Assembly (NCBI GenBank): GCA_964610205.1
Contig: CAZSVI010000061.1
Span: 1 to 22,168 of the forward strand
DNA: 22,168 nucleotides
Origin: CAZSVI01 sp964610205
GTDB taxonomy: Bacteria; Bacillota; Clostridia; DSM-8532
Reading direction: 5' to 3'
The notes beneath the pieces were generated by a model that saw only the letters and a list, made by a program, of their open reading frames with translations, was not told the DNA's origin and did not search any database. A program made the position numbers and the translations under genes. Shown in pieces: positions 1 through 7,444 of the stretch (positions are counted from its first letter, which is position 1; every line of letters starts with the position of its first letter).

Positions 1-8
1 TTAGAGCG

Positions 9-37
9 AAAAAGTTTGCAAAAAAAACAAACTTTTT
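9..37. repeat. A/T-rich inverted repeat at left edge
   Basis: AAAAAGTTTG (9-18) and CAAACTTTTT (28-37) form a perfect 10-bp stem with a 9-nt A-rich loop, and the right arm ends in six T. It could be a weak terminator of a gene left of the window or debris of the adjacent insertion sequence. The stem is poor in GC, which argues against an efficient terminator. Confidence 0.3.
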
Positions 38-53
38 TAGAGGAATTATATAT

Positions 54-690
54 ATGTTTTTATATGGCATGCAATATGTTCTGGAAAAGTATATCATTGT
101 CCATATGATGAATCTTGTCCCTTCATTTGTATGGATGAAAAATCGTATTAACTGTTGGGGGAAAACAGGGAGCCTATTCCGATGAACCCGGTACTGTAAA
201 GTTTGAGGACAGTGAATATATCCGTAATGGCACATGCAGCATATTTATGTTTACTGAACTACTCAAAGGGTGGCGGACTGTCTCCGTTTTAGAACACAGA
301 ACCAGAAAAGACTGGGCAAATCAGGTAGCCGAGCTATTGGAAGTGCATTATCCTGATGCTCCAAAGATTTGTCTTGTGATGGATAACCTGAATACACACT
401 CTGCTGCGTCTCTATATGAAACTTTTTCAGCGGCCAAAGCTCGTAAACTGGCACGACGGCTAGAAATCCACTACACACCGAAACATGGAAGTTGGCTGAA
501 CATCGCGGAAATAGAACTCAGTGCAATGACAACACAGTGTTTGGGATGTCGGATTCTTGATATACATAGTTTGTCCAAGGAACTTACTGCCTGGAACATT
601 GCCCGTAATGAAGTTTCCATAGAAGTGAAGTGGCAATTTACTACTGAAGATGCAAGGGTTAAGTTACATAGATTATATCCAAACATTTAA
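54..690 (+). pseudogene. IS630-family transposase, decayed C-terminal half
   Basis: Remnant of a DDE transposase of the IS630/Tc1-mariner group. The intact 147-codon stretch (247-690) holds the second catalytic Asp in VMDNLNTH and the third acidic residue in WLNIAEIELSAM. The same frame continues upstream without a stop to about 139 and encodes the family-typical EYIRNGTCSIFMF segment around 214-252. The preceding part lies in another frame: YHCPYDESCPFICMDEK (about 92-142) carries the first catalytic Asp. That frame meets a TAA at 149-151, where the family usually has Gln, then continues as LLGENREPIPMNP. An apparent one-base deletion near 188-190 moves it into the downstream frame. A further frame break is likely near 84-91, where FLYGMQYVLE (about 54-86) aligns with the usual region before the first Asp. 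The N-terminal helix-turn-helix half is not in the window. The element cannot make a working transposase. Confidence 0.85.
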
Positions 691-699
691 TTGACGCAA

Positions 700-844
700 T
701 GTAGTTCTAAATGTGTCATTTTGAACGCATTGAAGAATCTTTACGGAAATACTCACTAGAAGTTAAAATAATTAAGCAGGCTTATATGGTTGTCATGTGC
801 ATCATGATATACTATAATAAAAATGATATAGCGTGTAGTTCTAA
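700..844. repeat. 11-bp direct repeat pair, possible IS end
   Basis: TGTAGTTCTAA occurs at 700-710, ten bases after the transposase stop codon, and again at 834-844. The first copy sits where the right terminal repeat of an IS630-type element would be expected. The second may mark another element end or be fortuitous. No matching inverted copy is visible at the left side because the left half is missing. Confidence 0.35.
790..818 (+). promoter_or_regulatory. Sigma-A promoter for the diguanylate cyclase gene
   Basis: TTGTCA (790-795) and TATAAT (813-818) are separated by 17 bp, close to the housekeeping sigma consensus. Transcription would start near 825 and leave a leader of about 145 nt before the ATG at 971. 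I see no conserved c-di-GMP riboswitch core in this leader. Confidence 0.7.
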
Positions 845-970
845 TAGAATATAGACATATTTTACCCTATAGGCTGAAAATTGCGCTTAAAGAAAAAAAT
901 CCGCTTCGTGATACCCGCAAACTTTTAAGATGATAGTGCCTATTACCGGAATTAAAAATTGTGAGGGGTT

Positions 971-2182
971 ATGTTAAAGTTTGATAGCAGAAAAATTATA
1001 ATCGCAGTTTTCCCCTTTATAATATTGATTGCAGCCTGGATACTGGCAATGGGAACTCTGGTATCCTATAACAAGCTGAATGTTGTTTTTGTTACCCTTC
1101 CTTATATACTCGCTTTTTTTGCGCTTGTTTTAAGCATATGGTTTCAGCATAGCCGAATATTTTACGCTGTTGCCGTTCTTTTTTTCACCATGGCCGTATT
1201 TCCGTCCGGAAAAGGTCTGCATCCGCAGGCTGTTATCAATGGTATTTCTCTTTTGGTTCCTCTGGTTTTTATAATACTGGCTGTTGTTGAAGAACGGGGG
1301 ATAACCAGCATACATGGTTTGGTAAAAGGTATTGTTTTTCTTTTTTTCTGTATTCTTGTTGTTATTGATGCAAGCGGTCAAAATTCGGTGCTTGCAGGTA
1401 TGAAGGTGTCGGAGCTGGTTTTCAAAGGTTCTGAGAATGTACCCGGAATACCCGGTTGGAGTGTTTTTCTTTTTATACTATGCCTGTGTATTCTTCTTAT
1501 AAGGTTTTTATTGCGATCATCCGCAATGGATATGGCCTTTACAGGAGCTTCCCTGGGCTGTTTTGTTATTCTGCATTTTTCTGGATATACCGATGTTTTA
1601 TCCATTTTTTATTCCGCCGTCTTTCTGATTTTTATTATGGCTCTGCTTGAGGCATCATATTCCCTGGCTTTTCATGATACTTTAACTGGAATTTTATCAC
1701 GCCGGGCAATGGAACAGGAGATATTAAGGCTTGGCAGCAAATATGCCGTAGCCATGATAGATATTGACCATTTCAAGAGGATAAATGATACATATGGGCA
1801 TCAGGTCGGCGATGATGTCCTGAAGATGATTGCCTCGGTGATAGAAAAAAACGTGGATGGGGGAAAGGCTTTCCGTTACGGCGGTGAAGAGTTTGCCGTT
1901 ATCTTTCCGAGAAAAACAACGGAGGATGTAATTGAACAGATTGATCGGCTAAGGATATGTATTGAAAAACGCCCTCTTATTGTAAGAGGAAAAAACAGGC
2001 CGAAAAAAAAGCCAAAAAGAAAAACCGCCAGAAGGAGAGGAAATGGTACTGTCAGGGTTACGGTAAGCATCGGAATAGCCGATAAAAATGAAAGGATGCA
2101 ATCTGCGACAGAAGTAATGGATGCTGCCGATAAAGCCCTGTATAAAGCGAAAAGGAACGGCAGAAACTGCGTGGTCTATTAA
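971..2182 (+). CDS. Membrane-anchored GGDEF diguanylate cyclase
   Basis: Predicted to make cyclic di-GMP from two GTP at the cytoplasmic membrane. Residues 1 to about 230 form six to eight hydrophobic segments with short connectors and serve as a sensory or anchoring domain of no family I can name. The GGDEF domain follows: HDTLTG at 235-240, the metal-binding IDID at 263-266, and the active-site loop GGEEF at 304-308, so catalysis looks intact. The inhibitory RxxD site that normally lies five residues before GGEEF is absent (VDGG there), so product inhibition at that site is unlikely. A Lys/Arg-rich insertion (about residues 339-356) precedes the conserved VTVSIGIA strand. The start is supported by a GAGGGG-like site about five bases upstream of 971. 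It has its own promoter and is separated by 271 bp from the ATPase operon, so it is probably monocistronic. Confidence 0.9.
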   Translation: MLKFDSRKIIIAVFPFIILIAAWILAMGTLVSYNKLNVVFVTLPYILAFFALVLSIWFQHSRIFYAVAVLFFTMAVFPSGKGLHPQAVINGISLLVPLVFIILAVVEERGITSIHGLVKGIVFLFFCILVVIDASGQNSVLAGMKVSELVFKGSENVPGIPGWSVFLFILCLCILLIRFLLRSSAMDMAFTGASLGCFVILHFSGYTDVLSIFYSAVFLIFIMALLEASYSLAFHDTLTGILSRRAMEQEILRLGSKYAVAMIDIDHFKRINDTYGHQVGDDVLKMIASVIEKNVDGGKAFRYGGEEFAVIFPRKTTEDVIEQIDRLRICIEKRPLIVRGKNRPKKKPKRKTARRRGNGTVRVTVSIGIADKNERMQSATEVMDAADKALYKAKRNGRNCVVY

Positions 2183-2256
2183 GCTTGTACAGGCAATGAC
2201 AACGGTCAAGCCCGTAAACCTAAAACAGCGGGGATTCAGTGTTTGACTATAATGTG

Positions 2257-2291
2257 GCTGTAAAATACAGCTAGAAGTGTATACAATACAC
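2257..2291. promoter_or_regulatory. Two small palindromes, operator-like
   Basis: GCTGTA AAA TACAGC (2257-2271) and GTGTAT ACA ATACAC (2277-2291) are each perfect 6-bp inverted repeats with 3-bp centres, spaced about two helical turns apart centre to centre. They lie between the cyclase gene and the V-ATPase promoter and could bind a dimeric regulator. No T-run follows, so terminator function is less likely. Confidence 0.35.
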
Positions 2292-2310
2292 ATAAAAATG
2301 CTGGAAGCGC

Positions 2311-2372
2311 CATTCATAGGTGACTATTCAGGTATGATATATAAAAGTAAACTGAATAGTTACATTCATAGG
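2311..2372. repeat. 42-bp inverted-repeat element flanked by 10-bp direct repeats
   Basis: CATTCATAGG occurs at 2311-2320 and exactly again at 2363-2372. Between them, the sequence 2321-2362 begins and ends with inverted repeats: TGACTATTCAG at 2321-2331 against CTGAATAGTTA at 2352-2362, matching at 10 of 11 positions. The direct repeats abut the inverted repeats with no gap, as target-site duplications abut a transposable element. At 42 bp it is far smaller than ordinary MITEs, so a regulatory site or hairpin remains an alternative. Confidence 0.5.
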
Positions 2373-2402
2373 AATAAACATGCAAAGAATAACATGAATT
2401 TG

Positions 2403-2430
2403 TTGTTAAACCATTCAATCGTGGTATAAT
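2403..2430 (+). promoter_or_regulatory. Promoter of the V-type ATPase operon
   Basis: TTGTTA (2403-2408) and a perfect TATAAT (2425-2430) are separated by 16 bp. The -10 box is preceded by TGG, giving an extended -10 motif. Transcription would begin near 2437, only about 17 nt before the first start codon, so there is little room for leader regulation. Confidence 0.7.
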
Positions 2431-2453
2431 ATATAGAAAATGGGGGTGAAATC

Positions 2454-2768
2454 ATGGCAGTTGCCATTTTAAAAGAAATAACTTCCACGGAAGAGCAGGC
2501 TGAACAGATTGAATTGCTTGCCCAATTGAAGGCCAGGGATATTGTTGCTTCCGCAAGGAAAGCTGCCGCCTGTTCCACGGAAAAATCAGTCGAACAGGCA
2601 GAGCAGGAAGGCCGTAATATTATAATGGCGTCTGAGGAGAAGGCTGCCGGAGATATTGTGGATATGAATGTAAAAACCCGGGCACGGTGTCAGGAGATCA
2701 AGGAGAATTCGGGTAAAAAACTGAAGAACGCAGTGGATTACATTGTGGGAAGGATAGTGGAACAGTGA
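2454..2768 (+). CDS. ntpF: V-type ATP synthase subunit H (G) peripheral stalk protein
   Basis: A 104-residue, almost wholly helical, charged protein matching the size and composition of the H/G stalk subunit (NtpF in Enterococcus hirae naming, AhaH in archaeal naming). It would form a coiled coil with subunit E to hold the A3B3 head against the membrane subunit I. Residues 10-75 are rich in Ala, Glu, Lys and Gln with heptad-like spacing, and no membrane segment is seen. GGGGGTG about seven bases before the ATG supports the start. It is the first gene of the nine-gene operon, and its TGA overlaps the GTG start of the next gene (GTGA), which suggests translational coupling. The assignment rests on position and composition, as the sequence itself is poorly conserved in the family. 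Confidence 0.8.
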   Translation: MAVAILKEITSTEEQAEQIELLAQLKARDIVASARKAAACSTEKSVEQAEQEGRNIIMASEEKAAGDIVDMNVKTRARCQEIKENSGKKLKNAVDYIVGRIVEQ

Positions 2769-4726
2769 TTGTCAGTATGAACAAGATAGCTCTGCTAGGC
2801 ATGGAAGAACAGCGGGAAACGTTGATTAACAGCCTGATGGAGCTTGGGGCGGTTGAAATCAGCAGTATCGATGAAACAGAGTACGAAGAAATTGCTTCTC
2901 ATCCGGTAACACAGGATGAACTAACCGTTATAGAAGGAAAGCTTTCCGATGTGCATGCCGCGCTGGATAGCCTCAACAAATATTCTCCTGAAAAAAAAGG
3001 CATGTTTTACAGCCGGTGTGAGATTAGCGCGTCTGAATTTAGTTCTGTATTAAAAAACCAGGCAGAAGTCTGGAGTTCGGTGAAAAAAGTAAGGGAACAT
3101 GAACAGTCCCTTACTGAACTCAGAGCTGAAGAGAACAGACTGAACAACTTATATCATTCCCTTCTTCCATGGAAAGATCTTTTGTCCCCGCTGGAGGTTA
3201 CCGGCACAAAAAAGACCGGTTTTCTGCTGGGAACCATACCTGGAATGATGGATTGGAAACAAATCGAAGAAGAGTTTCAGGAGAAGGTTTCCGATGCCCG
3301 GATTTATAAAATTAACAGTGACAAGGATCAACATTATGTTTATGTAATATATCACTATGATATGGAACAGGATTCTTTATCATATTTAAAATCCCGTGGG
3401 TTCAACAGGGTTTCTTTCTCAGGACTCCTGGGAACGGCGGAAGAGAACCTGAAAAGGCTTGAAGTGCGGACAAATGAATTGACCATGCGGCGTGAAGAGA
3501 TTATAGAAAAAATTATAGACATAAAAAAGAGTCGAAGGTCGATGGAAATACTGTATGATGCGCTGAATATGGAAAAGAGCCGTACTCTGGTCATGGGAAA
3601 GGTTTTGAAAACCAGAAGGGTTTTTTTCATAATGGGATGGATTCCGGAAAGGAACGCCGTTTCCGCTAAGGAATGGCTGGAGGGAAAATATACGGTCAGT
3701 GTGGATATCCGGAAGCCGGAAGATGGTGAAGAATTCCCAGTCCTCCTTGAAAACAGGGGAATAGCAAAAGCGGCCGAACCTGTGATGAATATGTATGGTG
3801 TTCCCAATAGCAGAGAAATCGATCCTAATGCGATAATGGCTCCTTTCTTCATTCTGTTTTTTGGCTTAATGCTGTCGGACGGCGGTTATGGCCTTATTAT
3901 GGTTTTACTGTCGGCTTTTATTCAATGGCGTTTCAAGTTGGAAGAGAATACGAAAAAATTCATGAAACTGATGATGTATTGCGGGTTTTCCACTATTTTC
4001 TGGGGTGCCATGTTTGGAGGCTGGTTCGGAATCAGTGTACTGGCTCCGTATGCGCTCTGGTTCAACATGGTGGAAGAGCCTGAACTGATGTTAAGCTGGT
4101 CACTGCTCTTTGGTATAATTCATATGTTTGTGGGTATAGGAGTTAAGGGGGTTAACCTGATCCGCAGGAAAAAATACCTGGACGCGCTTTTTGACGCTGG
4201 TTTCTGGTTTGTTGTATTTACAGGGTTCGTTCTGTTTCTTCTGCCTTTCGCTCCAAGGGTTGACCCGATAAAAACCGCACCTTTGGTAAATGTCGGAAAG
4301 TACCTTTTAGTTATCGGAGCCGTGTTGCTGATATTGACACAAGGGCGGAAGAAAAAGAATCCCGTGTTAAAATTTTTCGGCGGTATTTCAAGCCTGTACG
4401 ATCTTATTGGGTTTTTCAGTGATGTGTTGTCTTATTCCCGGCTTCTTGCGCTGGGCCTTGCCACATCTATTATTGCGTCGATTGTTAATCAAATGAGTGT
4501 GATGTTTGATCTTCCCGGCGTTATAAAAGTCATTCTGGCCATAGTGATACTATTGGTGGGGCATGGCATCAATTTTGCCATTAATGCGTTGGGGGCCTAT
4601 GTGCACTCATGCAGACTCCAGTATCTGGAGTTCTTTGGTAAGTTTTTCAAGGGCGGAGGCGAAGCCTTCAAACCTTTAAAACCCAAAACAAAATATATTT
4701 ACGTTAAACCGAATACGGGGATTTAG
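2765..4726 (+). CDS. ntpI: V-type ATP synthase subunit I (a-subunit, membrane stator)
   Basis: Stator subunit that forms the ion half-channels facing the K ring. At 653 residues it matches the usual 600-680. The N-terminal cytoplasmic part (about 1-340) is alpha/beta plus coiled coil and would bind the E/H stalks. From about 355 onward there are seven to eight membrane segments. The essential ring-facing arginine is R559 in SYSRLLALGLA, and a second conserved arginine is R617 in HSCRLQYLEFF, matching the pair in yeast Vph1-type subunits. The C-terminal GGGEAFKPL is typical of the family. The GTG start at 2765 overlaps the upstream stop. An ATG at 2777 is the alternative, but its spacing to the GGAAGG site near 2750 is too long. 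Confidence 0.95.
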   Translation: MIVSMNKIALLGMEEQRETLINSLMELGAVEISSIDETEYEEIASHPVTQDELTVIEGKLSDVHAALDSLNKYSPEKKGMFYSRCEISASEFSSVLKNQAEVWSSVKKVREHEQSLTELRAEENRLNNLYHSLLPWKDLLSPLEVTGTKKTGFLLGTIPGMMDWKQIEEEFQEKVSDARIYKINSDKDQHYVYVIYHYDMEQDSLSYLKSRGFNRVSFSGLLGTAEENLKRLEVRTNELTMRREEIIEKIIDIKKSRRSMEILYDALNMEKSRTLVMGKVLKTRRVFFIMGWIPERNAVSAKEWLEGKYTVSVDIRKPEDGEEFPVLLENRGIAKAAEPVMNMYGVPNSREIDPNAIMAPFFILFFGLMLSDGGYGLIMVLLSAFIQWRFKLEENTKKFMKLMMYCGFSTIFWGAMFGGWFGISVLAPYALWFNMVEEPELMLSWSLLFGIIHMFVGIGVKGVNLIRRKKYLDALFDAGFWFVVFTGFVLFLLPFAPRVDPIKTAPLVNVGKYLLVIGAVLLILTQGRKKKNPVLKFFGGISSLYDLIGFFSDVLSYSRLLALGLATSIIASIVNQMSVMFDLPGVIKVILAIVILLVGHGINFAINALGAYVHSCRLQYLEFFGKFFKGGGEAFKPLKPKTKYIYVKPNTGI

Positions 4727-4780
4727 TTCTGATTAAATCAGGATCCCGTATTGTCGGACAGAAAAATGGAGGTTTTAATA

Positions 4781-5248
4781 ATGACAGAATTTTTTCAGAA
4801 TCTAGACGGTCAGTTTTATGCTTTATTGGGGGCTGCGGTAGCCTTCTTTGTTGCCGGTATCGGTTCGTCTCGAGGTGTTGGAATTGCCGGACAGGCCGGA
4901 GCGGGCGTTTTAACGGAAGATCCCGGCAAATTCGGGTCAGTCATGTTATTGGAGGCGCTTCCAAGCACACAGGGGATTTATGGTTTTGTTATCGCATTTA
5001 TGATTATTGTTAATATTAATGCCGGATTAACCGTGCAGGACGGGCTATATCTTTTTGCTGCCGGTCTGCCGATTGGTTTTGTCGGGCTGGTTTCGGGTAT
5101 ATTCCAGGGTAAGGTTGCGGCTGCCGCCATACAGATGATAGCGAAACGTCCGGAGACACTGGGGAATGCTATTATTCTCACGCTTATGGTTGAATTATTC
5201 GCTATATTGGGTCTGGTTGTATCTTTATTCATGATATTGATGATTTGA
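4781..5248 (+). CDS. ntpK: V-type ATP synthase subunit K (16-kDa proteolipid, rotor ring)
   Basis: Rotor ring subunit with four membrane helices in two repeated hairpins, 155 residues. The start at 4781 is chosen because TGGAGG lies eight bases upstream. A TTG at 4751 would add ten hydrophilic residues with no good ribosome site. Hairpin 1 contains LPSTQG (60-65) and hairpin 2 contains FQGKVAAA and MVELFAILG with the ion-binding E138. Residues L60, T63, Q64, Q109 and E138 are offset by exactly one from L61, T64, Q65, Q110 and E139, which coordinate Na+ in the E. hirae NtpK ring. Na+ coupling is therefore inferred. Only hairpin 2 carries the key carboxylate, as in V-type rather than F-type rings. 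E58 just before LPSTQG is an extra acidic residue in hairpin 1. Confidence 0.95.
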   Translation: MTEFFQNLDGQFYALLGAAVAFFVAGIGSSRGVGIAGQAGAGVLTEDPGKFGSVMLLEALPSTQGIYGFVIAFMIIVNINAGLTVQDGLYLFAAGLPIGFVGLVSGIFQGKVAAAAIQMIAKRPETLGNAIILTLMVELFAILGLVVSLFMILMI

Positions 5249-5273
5249 TTTTAACCAATCCGGAGTTTTGTTC

Positions 5274-5391
5274 CCCATATGATAAGAATTATGGGCTGCA
5301 AAACCGCATAATTGATAATCCCATAGGAAATTGCCGTCTTATTGGGAATCTGCCGTGATTTTGATTTATTCCGCGGCGGAATGAACGGCAG
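5274..5391 (+). promoter_or_regulatory. K-E intercistronic hairpins with alternative pairings
   Basis: The 167-bp gap after the K gene is the largest in the operon and is highly structured. TATGGG (5290-5295) can pair with CCCATA upstream (5274-5279) or with CCCATA downstream (5320-5325), but not both. Further on, CTGCCGT (5350-5356) pairs with ACGGCAG (5385-5391), enclosing a second stem ATTCCGC/GCGGAAT (5368-5374 and 5376-5382). The upstream TGCCGT (5332-5337) could compete for the same partner. The position behind the gene needed in most copies suggests control of transcript stability or partial termination. Confidence 0.5.
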
Positions 5392-5415
5392 GAGAACATA
5401 TAAAGGAGCTTCCAA

Positions 5416-6018
5416 ATGACAGGAACGGAAAAAATAAAAGCAAAGATATTGGAAGATGCCCGCCTTAAGGCCCAGGCAGTAGAAGAAGAGGCAGCGGAAG
5501 AAGCCCGCTGGATTACCGATGAGGCTGTCAGGGAGGCAGGGTATAAAAAAGAAGCTATCTTAAAAAAAGCCGAATCCGACGGTGCAGAAACATACCGGCG
5601 CCTTCTGGCTGTCGCAGGTCTTGAAGGACGGAAGGAAATTTTACGGGCAAAACAGGATATGGTCGATGCCGCTTTCAAATCTGCTATGGAAAAGGTTATC
5701 GGGCTGCCGGACAGGGAATATCAAAATCTGCTGGAAGGTATGGCAGTTAAGGCGGCAACAAGGGGAACGGGTGAACTGTTATTGTCCGAAAAGGACCTTC
5801 TCCGTATGGATAACACGTTTATTGATAATATTAACCGAATACTTATAAGCAAAGGAATGGAAGGCAGTATTTCATTGTCGGCAGAGTGCATACAAACAGC
5901 CGGTGGGTTTGTATTAAAGTGCGGAGATATGGAAGTAAACAATACTTTTGAGATTTTGTTCGATATGTTAAGGCCCGAACTTGAAAATGAAGTGGTTAAA
6001 ATCCTTTTTAGTACCTGA
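5416..6018 (+). CDS. ntpE: V-type ATP synthase subunit E (peripheral stalk)
   Basis: Peripheral stalk subunit of 200 residues, the normal size for the family. The N-terminal half (about 1-105) is a long charged helix rich in Ala, Glu, Lys and Arg that would pair with subunit H/G. The C-terminal half (about 110-200) is the mixed alpha/beta domain that caps the A3B3 head. It contains the family-typical segment with TAGGFVLKCGDMEVNNTFE, followed by a helix with LRPELENEVVKILF. AAAGGAG about ten bases before the ATG marks the start. No membrane segment or signal peptide is seen, as expected for a cytoplasmic stator component. It lies between K and C, its usual place, 17 bp from C. Confidence 0.93.
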   Translation: MTGTEKIKAKILEDARLKAQAVEEEAAEEARWITDEAVREAGYKKEAILKKAESDGAETYRRLLAVAGLEGRKEILRAKQDMVDAAFKSAMEKVIGLPDREYQNLLEGMAVKAATRGTGELLLSEKDLLRMDNTFIDNINRILISKGMEGSISLSAECIQTAGGFVLKCGDMEVNNTFEILFDMLRPELENEVVKILFST

Positions 6019-6035
6019 AAACGTAATGAGGAAAA

Positions 6036-7046
6036 ATGATGATAAAAATAAACGAAGGCGATTACGCATATGCCTCTGCCCGGATAAGGGCTATAGAAAC
6101 AAAACTGCTGGATTCAAGCCGGTTTGACCGGATGATTGACGCGCCTAATGCCGAAGAAGCCTTTAAGGTGTTGCTTGAGGCGGAATACGGGTTTTCAGGC
6201 GGTTCAGGGAATGTGTATTCCTTTGAAGCGCTTTTGGCTGAGGAAATGAAAAGGTGCTATTCTCTATTATTGGATATTGCACCTCAGGTTGAGGTGATTA
6301 AGGCTTTTCAGCGAAAACATGACTTTTTTAATCTCAAGGTTCTTCTGAAAGCCGAGTTTTCCGGTCAGGAAACACCGGATATATTATTGGATACCGGAAC
6401 AATAGACACAGAAAACATTAAGAGAATCATCCGTGAAAGAGAATATGGAGAACTAAGCCCTATTATGCATAAGGCTATCATGGAAACCCATGATACGTTT
6501 TCAAAAACGCAGGATCCTCAAATTGTCGACCTTCTGCTGGATAAGGCTTCCTACCATCAGTTGGCGTCGGATTTGGGAGAAACGGATAATCTGTTTTTGC
6601 ACAGGCTTACGGAAATTTTAATAGACATAACGAATATAAAAATGTTTATAAGAGCCAGAACCATAAACAAGGCATGGGATTTTCTTAAAAAACTTCTGCT
6701 TGAGGGCGGTACGATTCCCGAAAGGACATATTTTGAAAACTGTGACAAGTCACTTGATGCTTTTGTGGAAGAAATACGCTTTGGAAGCTATGGAGATGTC
6801 GTTCGTCAGGGCTGGGAGCTTTATAAGATAAAAAAGAACATATCGGGGCTGGAAAAGCTTTTGGACGACTTTTTGATGGAATATGTCAGAAAGGCAAGGG
6901 TTGTCACTATGGGAGTCGAACCGCTGGTTGCCTGGCTTTACGCAAAAGAGACTGAAATAAGAAATGTCAGGATTATTATGACAGGTAGGATAAACAGGCT
7001 TTCAGCCGATATAATCCGGGAAAGGTTGCGTTTGGGATATGTATAA
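6036..7046 (+). CDS. ntpC: V-type ATP synthase subunit C (d-subunit, rotor socket)
   Basis: The funnel-shaped socket that joins the D/F shaft to the top of the K ring. The 336 residues are nearly all helical and soluble, matching the family length of about 330-350. The N-terminal YAYASARIRAIETKLLD and the C-terminal part with KETEIRNVRIIMTGR followed by ERLRLGYV are characteristic of archaeal and bacterial C/d subunits. Two ATG codons lie in tandem (6036 and 6039). The GAGG at 6028-6031 is slightly better spaced for the second, so the product may be one residue shorter. Its 3' end overlaps the F gene by eight bases, suggesting translational coupling of the two rotor subunits. Confidence 0.95.
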   Translation: MMIKINEGDYAYASARIRAIETKLLDSSRFDRMIDAPNAEEAFKVLLEAEYGFSGGSGNVYSFEALLAEEMKRCYSLLLDIAPQVEVIKAFQRKHDFFNLKVLLKAEFSGQETPDILLDTGTIDTENIKRIIREREYGELSPIMHKAIMETHDTFSKTQDPQIVDLLLDKASYHQLASDLGETDNLFLHRLTEILIDITNIKMFIRARTINKAWDFLKKLLLEGGTIPERTYFENCDKSLDAFVEEIRFGSYGDVVRQGWELYKIKKNISGLEKLLDDFLMEYVRKARVVTMGVEPLVAWLYAKETEIRNVRIIMTGRINRLSADIIRERLRLGYV

Positions 7047-7359
7047 AATCGGTGTTGTAGGAGAAAAGGATGCGGTATTGGGCTTCAAGGCGCTTGGTTT
7101 TTCCGTATTCCCCGTAGAGAACAGGGAACAGGCAGGCAAGATTTTAACGGATCTGGCACGGGATAAATATGCCGTTATCTATATCACGGAGCAAACAGCG
7201 GATATGGTAAAGGATGAGATAGAAAAGCACAGGGATGAACGGTTTCCGGCCGTCATTCCAATTCCCGGTATTCAGGGAAGTCTGGGTATTGGCATGCGGG
7301 GTGTGAAAAAATGTGTTGAAAAAGCCGTAGGCGCGGATATACTTTTCAGAGACGAATAA
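7039..7359 (+). CDS. ntpG: V-type ATP synthase subunit F (central shaft)
   Basis: Small soluble shaft subunit (106 residues; NtpG in E. hirae naming) with a Rossmann-like alpha/beta fold that binds subunit D. The N-terminal YKIGVVGEKDAVLGFKALG and the C-terminal GSLGIGMRGVKKCVEKAVGA are typical of the family. The middle strand with YAVIYITEQTA fits the conserved core. The ATG at 7039 lies inside the end of the C gene, and the nearest ribosome site is weak, so translation is probably coupled to C. An 85-bp gap with a short repeat follows before the A gene. Confidence 0.95.
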   Translation: MYKIGVVGEKDAVLGFKALGFSVFPVENREQAGKILTDLARDKYAVIYITEQTADMVKDEIEKHRDERFPAVIPIPGIQGSLGIGMRGVKKCVEKAVGADILFRDE

Positions 7360-7363
7360 ACAA

Positions 7364-7394
7364 TGGTTTTACTGCGTAGTCTTGGTTTTACTGC
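7364..7394. repeat. 12-bp direct repeat in the F-A gap
   Basis: TGGTTTTACTGC occurs at 7364-7375 and again at 7383-7394, with a period of 19 bp. It sits directly after the F stop codon. No known function can be given. It may be a small duplication or part of a leader structure for the A gene. Confidence 0.5.
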
Positions 7395-7444
7395 CGCGGT
7401 AAATTTTTTAATACGACAATGTAACTGAAAGCGAGGGATATGGT

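Noticed and set aside
825..970. Possible c-di-GMP riboswitch in the cyclase leader
   Set aside because: The leader is long enough, but I find none of the conserved GEMM core sequences and no clear three-way junction, so I do not call it.
1949..2317. Minus-strand open frame of 122 codons at the end of the cyclase gene
   Set aside because: Most of it overlaps the conserved GGDEF domain on the other strand, and the protein looks like low-complexity antisense translation.
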